Below the pieces are notes generated by a model. That model saw only the letters and a list, made by a program, of their open reading frames with translations. It was not told where the DNA came from and searched no databases. A program made the translations under genes and the position numbers. From positions 1 through 32,915 of the forward strand of contig NZ_MAUD01000019.1 of assembly GCF_001700515.1 (NCBI RefSeq): DNA of 32,915 nt, in the 5' to 3' direction. Each line of letters begins with the position of its first letter. Position 1 is the first letter of the stretch. Below are positions 1 through 7,804 of the stretch, in pieces. This DNA is from Streptomyces lushanensis. Its GTDB lineage: Bacteria; Actinomycetota; Actinomycetes; Streptomycetales; Streptomycetaceae.

Positions 1-1179
1 CTGTTCCTCGCGCAGCTCGGCCGGCTGACCGGCTCGTCCCGCTACACCGACCTGGCGCGCGAGGCGCTGGCCCCGGTGTCCGCGCTGGTCGCCGCGCTCG
101 CCTCGGATCCCGGGCTCAGCAGGACGGTGGGACCGGGCGCGTTCCACGGTCTGGGCGGGATCTGTTACGCCGTCGCGCGGCTGACCACCCTGCTCGGTGA
201 GGCCGAGGCCGGGAGTGCGGGCACGGGCGGGGCCGGGGCCGGGGCCGGGGCCGGGGAAAGGGAGCGGGGAGGATCGGCCGAGGGGGCCACGGACGACACC
301 CTGCGTACCGCCGTCACCGCGCTCGCCCTGTCGGTCGACGACGCCCCCGGCGCCGAGGTGTCCCTCGATGTCTCGGCCGGTCTCGCGGGCGCGCTGGCCG
401 CGCTGCTCGCCGTACATCGGGAACGCGGGACGCCGGAGGCCGCCGCCCACGCCGACCGGATCGCGGAGCTGCTGCTCCTGCGCACGGACCACGGACACCG
501 CGGCACGGGCACCCCGGGATTCGCCTTCGGAGACGCGGGCATCGGCTGGTCCCTGCTGCGCTACGCCGCCGACGGCGACCGCGTGCCGTACGCCGAGGCC
601 GGGCGGCGCCTGCTGGATTCCGCGCTGGCCGCCGCGGAACGCAACGCGCCTGAGGATCTGAGCTGGTGCTCGGGGCTCTCGGGTGCGGTCCTCGCCGCCG
701 CCGACCGCCTCGGCCGACCGGCCGCCCAGGGCGCCGCGGGACCGGCCTCGGCCGGCGCCGTCACCCGGACCGCTGTCCCGGACACCTCACTCGCCCGTCT
801 CGACGCGGCGGTGCGGGTGCTCGGCGCGCAGGTGCCGCTGACCGACCACAGCCTCTGCCACGGCGATCTGGGCACGGTCGAGCCCCTCGCCGTGCTCGCC
901 GCGCGGGGCCACCAGGACGCCAGGACCGCCCTGACGCGGCGTGCGGGACTGACCGTCGGCGCCTTCCAGTACGGCGGCCATCTGTGCGGCACGCCCGGCC
1001 GCGTGCACTCCCCCGGGCTGCTCACCGGGCTGTCCGGCATCGGATACGCCCTGCTCCGCCTGGGGTTCGCCGACCGTGTGCCCTCGGTGCTGCTGCTCGA
1101 TCCCACACCGCCCCGGCTCCGGGCCGCGTCGAGCTGGGACACCGCCCCGGCCCCGTGTCCGCCCACCACGGCTCAGTGA
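1..1179 (+). CDS. Class II lanthipeptide synthetase LanM, C-terminal cyclase part (5' end outside window)
   Basis: The reading frame is open from base 1, so this is the 3' part of a longer gene (392 residues visible; complete LanM proteins are about 900-1100). LanM enzymes dehydrate Ser/Thr in a precursor peptide and then add Cys thiols to form (methyl)lanthionine rings. Only the LanC-like cyclase domain is visible. Its zinc ligands are present: Cys in WCSGLSG (visible residue 223) and Cys-His in LCHGDLG (286-287). The LanM-typical ending GLLTGLSGIGYALLRLG followed by VPSVLLLDP is also seen, which favours LanM over free-standing LanC. A low-complexity Gly-Ala run near bases 215-255 comes from tandem GGCCGG repeats and looks like an expanded surface loop. 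A small ORF follows 40 bp downstream. The class is confident; the dehydratase domain cannot be checked here. Confidence 0.85.
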   Translation: MFLAQLGRLTGSSRYTDLAREALAPVSALVAALASDPGLSRTVGPGAFHGLGGICYAVARLTTLLGEAEAGSAGTGGAGAGAGAGERERGGSAEGATDDTLRTAVTALALSVDDAPGAEVSLDVSAGLAGALAALLAVHRERGTPEAAAHADRIAELLLLRTDHGHRGTGTPGFAFGDAGIGWSLLRYAADGDRVPYAEAGRRLLDSALAAAERNAPEDLSWCSGLSGAVLAAADRLGRPAAQGAAGPASAGAVTRTAVPDTSLARLDAAVRVLGAQVPLTDHSLCHGDLGTVEPLAVLAARGHQDARTALTRRAGLTVGAFQYGGHLCGTPGRVHSPGLLTGLSGIGYALLRLGFADRVPSVLLLDPTPPRLRAASSWDTAPAPCPPTTAQ

Positions 1180-1219
1180 CCACTTCCCCCGTCTTCCCCC
1201 ACAGAAGGGATCACCCATC

Positions 1220-1441
1220 ATGTCCACATCGCAGAACACCCGGCACTCCGCCGAGGACACCGCCGCCCAGGAATCCCCGCTCGCCCCGGAGCCGGCCGGC
1301 ACCGTCGGCGCGGACACCATCAGCCTGGCACGCCGGAACCTGGCCTGCGCCCGCGTCCGGGTCCTCGCCGGACTGACCCTCGGCAGCGGCATCGTCATCA
1401 CGCTCAGCGCGATGCACACCACGGTCTCCAGCCCCGGCTGA
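1220..1441 (+). CDS. Small 73-residue protein, candidate lanthipeptide precursor or small membrane peptide
   Basis: ATG at 1220 is preceded by GAAGGGA at 1204-1210 with good spacing, so translation is credible. The N-terminal ~30 residues are hydrophilic, acidic and rich in Ser, Thr, Ala, Glu and Pro, as in leader peptides. A possible processing point is Gly-Ala near residue 30. The rest contains one Cys (in NLACARV), a hydrophobic stretch of about 20 residues, and a Ser/Thr-rich tail ending HTTVSSPG. It lies directly behind the LanM gene on the same strand and is probably co-transcribed. One Cys allows only one thioether ring, and the hydrophobic stretch could instead be a single membrane segment. 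I do not recognise a known lanthipeptide family, so the precursor role is an inference from position and composition. Confidence 0.6.
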   Translation: MSTSQNTRHSAEDTAAQESPLAPEPAGTVGADTISLARRNLACARVRVLAGLTLGSGIVITLSAMHTTVSSPG

Positions 1442-1478
1442 CCGGACCTCACAGCGGAATCCCGTCCTCAGGCGCCCT

Positions 1479-1506
1479 CTGGCAGAACCGGTCCGACCGC
1501 TACGAT
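1479..1506 (+). promoter_or_regulatory. Putative promoter of the LAL regulator, leaderless transcript
   Basis: A -10-like TACGAT (1501-1506) lies 16 bp after a CTGGCA (-35-like, 1479-1484). The ATG of the regulator begins at 1515, where transcription would be expected to start, and no Shine-Dalgarno sequence is visible. This suggests a leaderless mRNA. Confidence 0.4.
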
Positions 1507-1514
1507 CCCTGTCC

Positions 1515-4421
1515 ATGCATGCGCGTGCAGCCGAAGTTGTGGGTCGTGACAGTGAGCTCGCCCTCATCGAGGAGTCGTTGCTCGGCTGTCGGCAAGGGCA
1601 CGGCCGCGCCTTGTTCCTCGTCGGTGAGGGAGGAATCGGGAAGTCGCGGCTGGTCGCCGAGGCGACGGGCGCGGCACTCGGCGCCACCATGCGGGTGCTT
1701 CGCGGGCGGAGCGGCACCATCGGGCCGATGGTGCCGCTCCGCCCGCTCACCGAGGCGCTGATGCCCCTGTCCCGGGGCGGTGAGCCGCTGGACGGGGCGG
1801 CCCTCGGCCCGTACCGGGCGGTGCTCGGCCGGCTCATCCCCGACTGGCGCGGCGACGCCCAGCCCGACCAGAGCTCGATGGTCGTCCTCGGCGAGGCGGT
1901 GCTGCGGCTGCTCGTGGCCGTCGGCCGGGACAGCGGCAGTGTGCTGATCCTGGAGGACCTCCACGACGCCGACACCGAGACCCTGGCCGTCGTGGAGTAT
2001 CTGATCGACAATCTGGAGCAGTTGCCGGTCGTGCTGCTGGCCACCGTCCGGGCCGAGCCGAGCGACGCGCTGGGGCTGGCCAACTCGGCGGAGCGGCGCG
2101 GGACCGGGACCTTGCTCCGGCTGCCGCCGCTGTCCGGGCCCGATGTCACCCGGCTGGTCGCCTCGTGCCTGGACACCACCCCCGAGCACGTGCCCGCCGA
2201 TGTGCTGGAGCTGGTCTGGCGGGACAGCGCGGGCAATCCCTTTCTCGTCGAGGAGCTGCTCCAGGGGATCATCGGCGACGGCTCGCTGGTACGGGACGGC
2301 GACGACTGGCGGCTGACCGGTGATCTGCGCCGTACCGTACCGAGCGCCCTGGTCCAGGGCGTCATCCACCGTACGGACCGGCTGGGCACCGAGGGCCGGA
2401 TGCTGATGTCCGCCGCGGCCGTACTGGGCCGGCGCTTCCCGCTCTCGGTGCTCCAGCGGATGACGGGCACCGACGACCGGAGTCTGCTCAGCCATCTGCA
2501 CGCGGGCGTGGCCGCGCAGTTGGTCGTACCGGACGAGCCCGCGCCCGACTGGTACGCGTTCCGCCATCCGCTGACCGCGGAGGCGCTGCTCACCCAGCTC
2601 ACCCCCACCGCACGGGCCGGCCTGTGCGAGCGCGCGGCGGACGCGGTCGAGTCCCTGCACCCGGGTCTCGAGGGCGACTGGTGTCCGCTGGCCGCGTCGC
2701 TCCGCTCGGACGCCGGGGACGCGCGGCGCGCCGGGCGGCTCTTCACCGAGGCGGGGCGCCGCGCGCTCGCGGACGGCGCGGTCGGCTCCGCGGTGGCACT
2801 GCTCGGCCGGGCCGAGCGGCTGCTGGCCACCGGGCCCGACACACCGGCCCGCGCGGAGGCGCTGGAGGCACTGCTGCCCGCACTGGCGGAGACCGGTGAC
2901 GTGGAGCGGGCACTGAGTCTCGCGGACAGTCTGCGGGAACTGGTGGGCGGCGGGCTCGGCGCGCACAGGCTCGCGGCCCTGCACACCAGGCTGGCCCAGG
3001 TCGCGCATGTGGCGGGCCGCTGGGCCGACGGCAACGACCAGATCGCCAGGGCCCGTTCGCTCCTCGGCCCGGAGCCCGACGAGGTGTACGCCGCGCAGAT
3101 CGACGTGGTGGCGGCGCATCTCACTCTCGACACGCCGGGACCCAACCGTACGCAGCGCGCGGGAAGGCTGGTCAGCCGGGCGATCGACGCGGCGGAGCGG
3201 CACGGTCTGCCGCTGGTCGCCTGCCAGGCCTGGGAGCTGCTCGGAGTGCTGGCCAGGGAGCGGGATCTGAGCGAGGCCTCGGCCTGTCTGCAGCAGGTCC
3301 TGGAGACGGCCGACCGGCACGGCCTGCCGCTCCAGCGGATGTACGCGCTCACCCGGCTCGGCGGTATCCACTGGCTGGCCGCGGGCGACACCAGAACGCT
3401 GACCGAGGCCCGGGAGGAGGCCCAGCGGCTCGGCGCCGTGCCGGTCGTCTACTCGATCGACGGGATCCTCGTCCTCAACCGTGTGCTGCTCGGCGAGTTC
3501 GCGGGGGCCCGGGAGCTGAGCGAGGAGTGCCTGACCATGGCGACCCGGCTCCGGCTGACACCGGTGGCCCGCTATGTGCTGATGGCCAGGGCGGCGAGCG
3601 CCGCCCACCAGGGCGACCGGGCGGCCATGGACCGGGCCGTGGCCGAGTTCCGGCGGATGGGCGGCACCGGCTCCCAGGAGGAACCGCTGCTCCTCGGTCT
3701 CGCCGGGGTGTTCTGCGCGCTGCTGGAGGAGGACCGGCCCCGGGCCGTCCGGGAGCTGGACGAGGTGCGCACACTGACGGCGGAGAATCCGACCACCTTC
3801 CATCTGGACGGCCGGCACGGCGTCGGGCTGCTGCTGGACGTACTGGCGGGGACGGCGGGCCGGGAGCGGTTCCGCGAGGTCGCGGGCGCCTCGGCCGCGC
3901 AGATGCGCTGGAACCGTCACTTCGTCCTGCTCGCGGACGCCGTGCTCCTCGGCCGGGAGGGAAAACCCTCGGCGGCGACGGAGGCCGCCCACGAGGCACA
4001 CGACACCGCCGCCGCCCATCCCACCGCGCGCCATCTCGGACACCGCCTGGTCGCGGAGACGGCACACACCGACGGCTGGGGCGAGCCGGAGGCGTGGCTG
4101 CGCGAGGCGGAGCACCACTTCCAGCGGGCCTCGGTACCGGCGGTCGCGGGCGCGTGCCGCGCGCTGCTGCGCGGTATCGGGGCCCCGGTCCGCCAGCGAC
4201 GGGTCGGCAGCAACCGGATCCCGGCCTCGCTGCGTACCCGGGGTGTCACGGTCAGGGAGTACGAGGTCTTCCTGCTCCTGGCGGAGCGGCTGAGCAACAA
4301 GGCCATCGCGACCCGTCTCTACATCTCGCCGCGCACGGTCGAGAAGCACATCGCCAGCCTGATCACCAAGACCGACCAGCCGAACCGGTCGGCGCTCTGC
4401 GAGCTGTCCGCGGCGCAGTAG
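1515..4421 (+). CDS. LAL-type LuxR family transcriptional activator (ATP-binding, 968 aa)
   Basis: Large ATP-binding regulator of the LuxR family, a class that often acts as pathway-specific activator in Streptomyces gene clusters. The N-terminal AAA/NACHT-like ATPase shows Walker A GEGGIGKS at residues 37-44 and a Walker B region VLILEDLHDAD near 142-152. A long alpha-helical, TPR-like middle section follows. The C-terminus (from about 905) is a LuxR helix-turn-helix with VREYEVFLLLAERLSNKAI and ISPRTVEKHI. The length is normal for the class. The ATG at 1515 has a plausible leaderless promoter and no ribosome-binding site. It sits between the lanthipeptide genes and the transporter operon; which of them it controls cannot be read from sequence. 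The 3' end faces the XRE gene with a 16-bp gap. Confidence 0.93.
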   Translation: MHARAAEVVGRDSELALIEESLLGCRQGHGRALFLVGEGGIGKSRLVAEATGAALGATMRVLRGRSGTIGPMVPLRPLTEALMPLSRGGEPLDGAALGPYRAVLGRLIPDWRGDAQPDQSSMVVLGEAVLRLLVAVGRDSGSVLILEDLHDADTETLAVVEYLIDNLEQLPVVLLATVRAEPSDALGLANSAERRGTGTLLRLPPLSGPDVTRLVASCLDTTPEHVPADVLELVWRDSAGNPFLVEELLQGIIGDGSLVRDGDDWRLTGDLRRTVPSALVQGVIHRTDRLGTEGRMLMSAAAVLGRRFPLSVLQRMTGTDDRSLLSHLHAGVAAQLVVPDEPAPDWYAFRHPLTAEALLTQLTPTARAGLCERAADAVESLHPGLEGDWCPLAASLRSDAGDARRAGRLFTEAGRRALADGAVGSAVALLGRAERLLATGPDTPARAEALEALLPALAETGDVERALSLADSLRELVGGGLGAHRLAALHTRLAQVAHVAGRWADGNDQIARARSLLGPEPDEVYAAQIDVVAAHLTLDTPGPNRTQRAGRLVSRAIDAAERHGLPLVACQAWELLGVLARERDLSEASACLQQVLETADRHGLPLQRMYALTRLGGIHWLAAGDTRTLTEAREEAQRLGAVPVVYSIDGILVLNRVLLGEFAGARELSEECLTMATRLRLTPVARYVLMARAASAAHQGDRAAMDRAVAEFRRMGGTGSQEEPLLLGLAGVFCALLEEDRPRAVRELDEVRTLTAENPTTFHLDGRHGVGLLLDVLAGTAGRERFREVAGASAAQMRWNRHFVLLADAVLLGREGKPSAATEAAHEAHDTAAAHPTARHLGHRLVAETAHTDGWGEPEAWLREAEHHFQRASVPAVAGACRALLRGIGAPVRQRRVGSNRIPASLRTRGVTVREYEVFLLLAERLSNKAIATRLYISPRTVEKHIASLITKTDQPNRSALCELSAAQ

Positions 4422-4437
4422 CCGCGCGGGCGGTCCC

Positions 4438-5379
4438 TCAGACGGCCGAGGGCCTCCCTGGGTCCGCGGCGGGCCCCGACCGGCCAGGACGCCCCGGCTC
4501 GTGCCGCTCGCGCTCCGCAGGCGCCGGCCGGCCCGCGAGCAGCCGGAGGGCCCGCTCGGAGGGTGAGCCGGGTTCGGCGGTGTGCAGGCCGAGTGTCTGC
4601 TCGGGGTCCGCGGCGGGTGTGAGGGCCTCGTACTCCAGGTCGAGATCGCCGACCACGGGATGGTGGTAGCGCTTGGTGCCATGGGTACGGCGCAGGACGT
4701 CGTGGTCGGCCCACCAGCGTCGGAAGTCCTCGTCACGGAGGGAGAGTTCACCGATCAGCTCGGCGAGGAGCGGATCGTCTGGATGGCGTCCGGCGTACAG
4801 GTGCAGGGCGGCGACGGAGCCCCGGGCGGAGGACTCCCAGTCGATGTAGAGCTCGCGGGCGGCCTCGTCCAGGAAGATGAAGCGGACCATGTTCCGCTCC
4901 CGGTGCGGCAGCGCCTCGAAGTCGGTGAACAGGGCCCGTGCGAGCCGGTTGGCGGCCAGGACGTCCATACGGCGGCCGAGGACCATGGCGGGAGCGTCAC
5001 CGACGGTCTCCAGCACCCGGTACAGCCCGGGCCGTACCCGCTGCGGCGCCGTCGGGGTCCGGTGCGCGCGGGTGCGCCGGGCGACGGCGAGGAGATGACC
5101 GCGCTCGGTGTCGTCCAGCCGCAGCGCTCGGGCCACGGCGTCGAGCACGTTCTCGGAGACGCTCGCCGTACGCCCGCGCTCCAGGCGTACGTAGTAGTCG
5201 ACGCTCACCCCGGCGAGCCGGGCGACCTCCTCACGCCGCAGCCCGGGCACCCGCCGGGTACCGCCCTGCGGGGACAGCCCGGCCTGCTCGGGTGTGATCC
5301 TGGCCCGCCGCGAGCGCAGGAACTCCCGCAGTTCCGTATTGCCCCCGCCCTCGGAGGAACCGGTGGAGAAGTCACTCAT
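4438..5379 (-). CDS. XRE/MmyB-family transcriptional regulator (313 aa)
   Basis: The N-terminal helix-turn-helix (about residues 15-90) contains GTRRVPGLRREEVARLAGVS followed by DYYVRLERGR, the hallmark of Streptomyces regulators that carry an MmyB-type ligand-binding domain. That domain covers about 105-270, with LAANRLARALF and NMVRFIF, and later RRWWADHDV and HPVVGDLDLEYEAL. The C-terminal 45 residues are a charged, Pro/Gly/Arg-rich tail. The gene follows the two luciferase-like oxidoreductases on the same strand but probably has its own promoter. It may sense a small hydrophobic ligand; MmyB domains are thought to bind fatty acid-like molecules. The target could be the oxidoreductase/transporter operon, by position only. 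Confidence 0.92.
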   Translation of the reverse strand: MSDFSTGSSEGGGNTELREFLRSRRARITPEQAGLSPQGGTRRVPGLRREEVARLAGVSVDYYVRLERGRTASVSENVLDAVARALRLDDTERGHLLAVARRTRAHRTPTAPQRVRPGLYRVLETVGDAPAMVLGRRMDVLAANRLARALFTDFEALPHRERNMVRFIFLDEAARELYIDWESSARGSVAALHLYAGRHPDDPLLAELIGELSLRDEDFRRWWADHDVLRRTHGTKRYHHPVVGDLDLEYEALTPAADPEQTLGLHTAEPGSPSERALRLLAGRPAPAERERHEPGRPGRSGPAADPGRPSAV

Positions 5380-5385
5380 GCTCCC

Positions 5386-5391
5386 AGGCTA
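5386..5391 (-). promoter_or_regulatory. Putative -10 element of the XRE/MmyB gene, leaderless
   Basis: On the minus strand TAGCCT lies 7 nt before the A of the ATG at 5379, the spacing expected if transcription starts at the start codon. The only purine run, GGGAG, is one base from the ATG, too close for a ribosome-binding site. A good -35 is not evident. Confidence 0.35.
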
Positions 5392-5519
5392 AGGGGTGTC
5401 CCGTCGTCCCCGGCGGATCGGCCGGCGGCATCGGACGCGGTGCCTCGTGAGGCGGACAAGCGCCCGCGTACGGGACGTCTTCGGGTACGGGATGTATTCG
5501 GGCCGGGCGGCGCGGCGGG

Positions 5520-6632
5520 TCACCAGCCCCGGCGGTAGTGCGGGGTCGTGCGGACCGGTGGCGGGACGTAGTCGTTGCGCAGGCGCGCCACCAGGTCTCT
5601 CCGGAGGTCGCGGTCCTCGTCCGTTTCCACGGACATGTCCAGCTGGACGATGTCCACACCGGCCGCCCGGAGCCAGCCGACGCGCTCCGCCACGCTCTGC
5701 GGTGAACCGACGAACGCGCCGGCGAGTGAGCGGCGGACGTACGCGGTGAGCTGCTCCGCGCCCGGGGCGGGATCCGCACGGCCGCGCTCGCGGTCCCGGT
5801 CCAGCTGGACCGCGCGGTGCCAGGGGCCGCCGTCCGGGCCCGTGGTCAGCCGGACGGCGTCCCGGCCGATGGATCGCGCCCGTTCCGCCGCCTCCTCGTC
5901 CGTCGCGGCCAGCACCAGGGTGAGGTGGCGCCAGATCCGCAGGGTCCGCCCGTGCGCTGCCGCCGCCGCCCGCGCCGCCGCGATCCGCCGCCGGGTCACG
6001 GACAGCGGGCCGGGAGCGACCGCGTACACCTCGGCGAACCGCGCGGCGAGTTCCACGCCCTCGGGCGACGAGCCGCCGAAGGACAGCAGTTCGGCGCGCG
6101 GGCGCGGCCAGAGGCCCGGTCCGCCGTCGCGCACCGAGTAGAACTCGCCCTCGAAGTCGAATCTCTGACGCTCCGTCAGGTTCTTGGTGAACAGCTCCAG
6201 ATACTCGCCCGCCCGCCGGTAGCGCTCCGCCTTCCCCAGGCCGTCGCCGTCCCGGGCGACATCCGCGTCGCTGGACCCGACGATCACATGGGCCGAGGCG
6301 CGTCCGCCGGAGAGCCGGTCCAGCGTGGCGAGCGCCCGGGCCGCCACGGTGGGAGCCGTCGTACCGGCCCGGTGCGCCACGGCTATCCGCAATCTGGTGG
6401 TGGCCGCCAGCGCCCAGGCGGCCACCAGCCAGGGATCGGGCCAGGAGCTCGACTGGGTCACCAGGGCGCTGTCGAGTCCGTCCTCCTCGTTCTCGCGCGC
6501 GGTACGCGCCACATGGTCCGGATCGGCGTCGCGCTCCGGCGGATCCGGTGCGAAGCGCAGCGCCTGCCGCTCACGCGGCGTACTGCCGAGGACCGGCGCG
6601 GCCCTGACACCGCCCCGCAGATCGAGTTCCAT
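5520..6632 (-). CDS. LLM-class flavin-dependent monooxygenase, SsuD-like (370 aa)
   Basis: Luciferase-like (LLM) TIM-barrel oxidoreductase. The pattern RLRIAVAHRAGTTAPTVAAR, then LATLDRLSGGRASAHVIVGS and ERYRRAGEYLELF, matches the alkanesulfonate monooxygenase (SsuD) branch, which uses reduced FMN and oxygen to split C-S bonds. The C-terminus has VGSPQSVAERVGWLRAAGVD, typical of the family. ATG at 6632 is preferred over the GTG two codons upstream because GAGGAG then sits 5 nt before the start. It is the last enzyme of the minus-strand transporter operon, 92 bp behind the second LLM gene with a hairpin between them. The substrate is unknown; a sulfonate or other organosulfur compound imported by the linked ABC system is an inference. 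No dedicated flavin reductase is adjacent. Confidence 0.85.
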   Translation of the reverse strand: MELDLRGGVRAAPVLGSTPRERQALRFAPDPPERDADPDHVARTARENEEDGLDSALVTQSSSWPDPWLVAAWALAATTRLRIAVAHRAGTTAPTVAARALATLDRLSGGRASAHVIVGSSDADVARDGDGLGKAERYRRAGEYLELFTKNLTERQRFDFEGEFYSVRDGGPGLWPRPRAELLSFGGSSPEGVELAARFAEVYAVAPGPLSVTRRRIAAARAAAAAHGRTLRIWRHLTLVLAATDEEAAERARSIGRDAVRLTTGPDGGPWHRAVQLDRDRERGRADPAPGAEQLTAYVRRSLAGAFVGSPQSVAERVGWLRAAGVDIVQLDMSVETDEDRDLRRDLVARLRNDYVPPPVRTTPHYRRGW

Positions 6633-6657
6633 ACGCACTCCTCAACCGTCTCGTCGG

Positions 6658-6682
6658 CCGGACCGGAAGCGCCCCGGTCCGG
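6658..6682 (-). terminator. Perfect 9-bp hairpin between the two LLM genes
   Basis: CCGGACCGG (6658-6666) and CCGGTCCGG (6674-6682) form a 9-bp stem with a 7-nt loop in the 92-bp gap between the LLM genes. There is no T tract. It may attenuate or process the transcript so that the distal monooxygenase is made at a different level. Confidence 0.4.
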
Positions 6683-6724
6683 GGCCCGCCGCGGACCGCC
6701 GGCCCGGGGCGCGGGGCGGCGCCG

Positions 6725-7753
6725 TCAGCGGCCCGCCGGCCCCAGCCGGGCCAGTGTGTCCAGCAGCCGCGCCCTGCTCACGAACACCTCGGGCGGCAGC
6801 GACACATAGAGCTGGATCGTCGTCACACCGGGCCGGCTGTAGCGCAGGATGCGTTCACGGCACTCCTCGGGGGACCCGCTGATGAACAGCCCGTCGACCA
6901 CCTCGTCCGGGAGCGCCTTCTGTGCCGCCTCCGGGTCTCCCGCCGCCCACGCCTCGTGCGACGCGCGCAGCAGTTCGCCGTGGCCCAGCCATTCGTGGAA
7001 CTTCCGGTAGGGCTCGCGGTTGAGGATCCAGGCGAGGAAGGGCCGGGTCGCGCGGTGCGCGTAGTCGGTGTCCTCGGTGGGACACACGAACACCTTCACC
7101 ACCAGCTCCTTGCCGGGCGGCTGCGGGCCGACCGCGTCCAGCACCTTCGGGACGTCCTCCGGGAAGAGCAGGTTGGAGATGGCCCCGTCGCCCTCGGTGA
7201 ACCCCAGCCGCAGCATGCCGGGCCTGAGCGCTCCGAGGATCACCTTCACCGGTTCCGTCGGCGGATGCGGCAGCCGGTAGCCGGTGATGGAGAAGGTGTC
7301 GAAGTCCCCGGAGACATATTCTCCGCGCAGTGCCCTGGTGACGAAGCGCAGCACGTCCCTGGTGCGTTTGAACGGCTCGTCGAACGGGATGCCGTTGATG
7401 TCGGTGACATGGGCGGGCACCGAGGCGCCGAGTCCCAGCAGCAGCCGGCCCGGGGCGAGCTGGGCCAGGGTCGCCGCGGTCTGGGCGAGGACGGCCGGTC
7501 CGCGGGTGTGCACCGGTACGATCCCCGTCGCGATCCGCAGGGACGGCGACCACGCGGCGGTCGCCGCCAGCGGGGTGAACGCGTCGGTGCCGCCGCCCTC
7601 CGCGCTCCACACGTCCGTGTAGCCGAGGTCGGGCAGCCGCTCCACCAGAAAGCGGTGCCGGTCGATGGTCAGTCCCGGCAGTGGCAGGGTGACGCCCCAC
7701 TTGGCCGGCGGGGTCACAACGGGATGGTGGTGCGGTGGCTGCTCGGCGGTCAT
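6725..7753 (-). CDS. LLM-class oxidoreductase, probably F420-dependent (342 aa)
   Basis: Second luciferase-like oxidoreductase. Signature stretches are IATGIVPVHTRGPAVLAQTA and LAPGRLLLGLGASVP, followed by the C-terminal SGSPEECRERILRYSRPGV. These are typical of actinobacterial LLM proteins that use coenzyme F420 rather than FMN, although the sequence alone does not prove the cofactor. The length is normal. The ATG at 7753 has AAAGGA 12-17 bp upstream. It lies 51 bp downstream of the solute-binding protein gene and so belongs to the same transcript. Together with the SsuD-like partner it suggests two oxidation steps on the imported compound. Confidence 0.85.
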   Translation of the reverse strand: MTAEQPPHHHPVVTPPAKWGVTLPLPGLTIDRHRFLVERLPDLGYTDVWSAEGGGTDAFTPLAATAAWSPSLRIATGIVPVHTRGPAVLAQTAATLAQLAPGRLLLGLGASVPAHVTDINGIPFDEPFKRTRDVLRFVTRALRGEYVSGDFDTFSITGYRLPHPPTEPVKVILGALRPGMLRLGFTEGDGAISNLLFPEDVPKVLDAVGPQPPGKELVVKVFVCPTEDTDYAHRATRPFLAWILNREPYRKFHEWLGHGELLRASHEAWAAGDPEAAQKALPDEVVDGLFISGSPEECRERILRYSRPGVTTIQLYVSLPPEVFVSRARLLDTLARLGPAGR

Positions 7754-7804
7754 GGAACCGGCCGTCCTTTCATGCCGTACGGGGATTGCGTGCCGTGTAC
7801 GGGG

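Noticed and set aside
1500-4751. A very long open frame on the minus strand opposite the LAL regulator
   Set aside because: High-GC antisense shadow: its translation is Arg/Gly/Pro/Gln-rich without domains, while the plus strand encodes a clear LAL protein.
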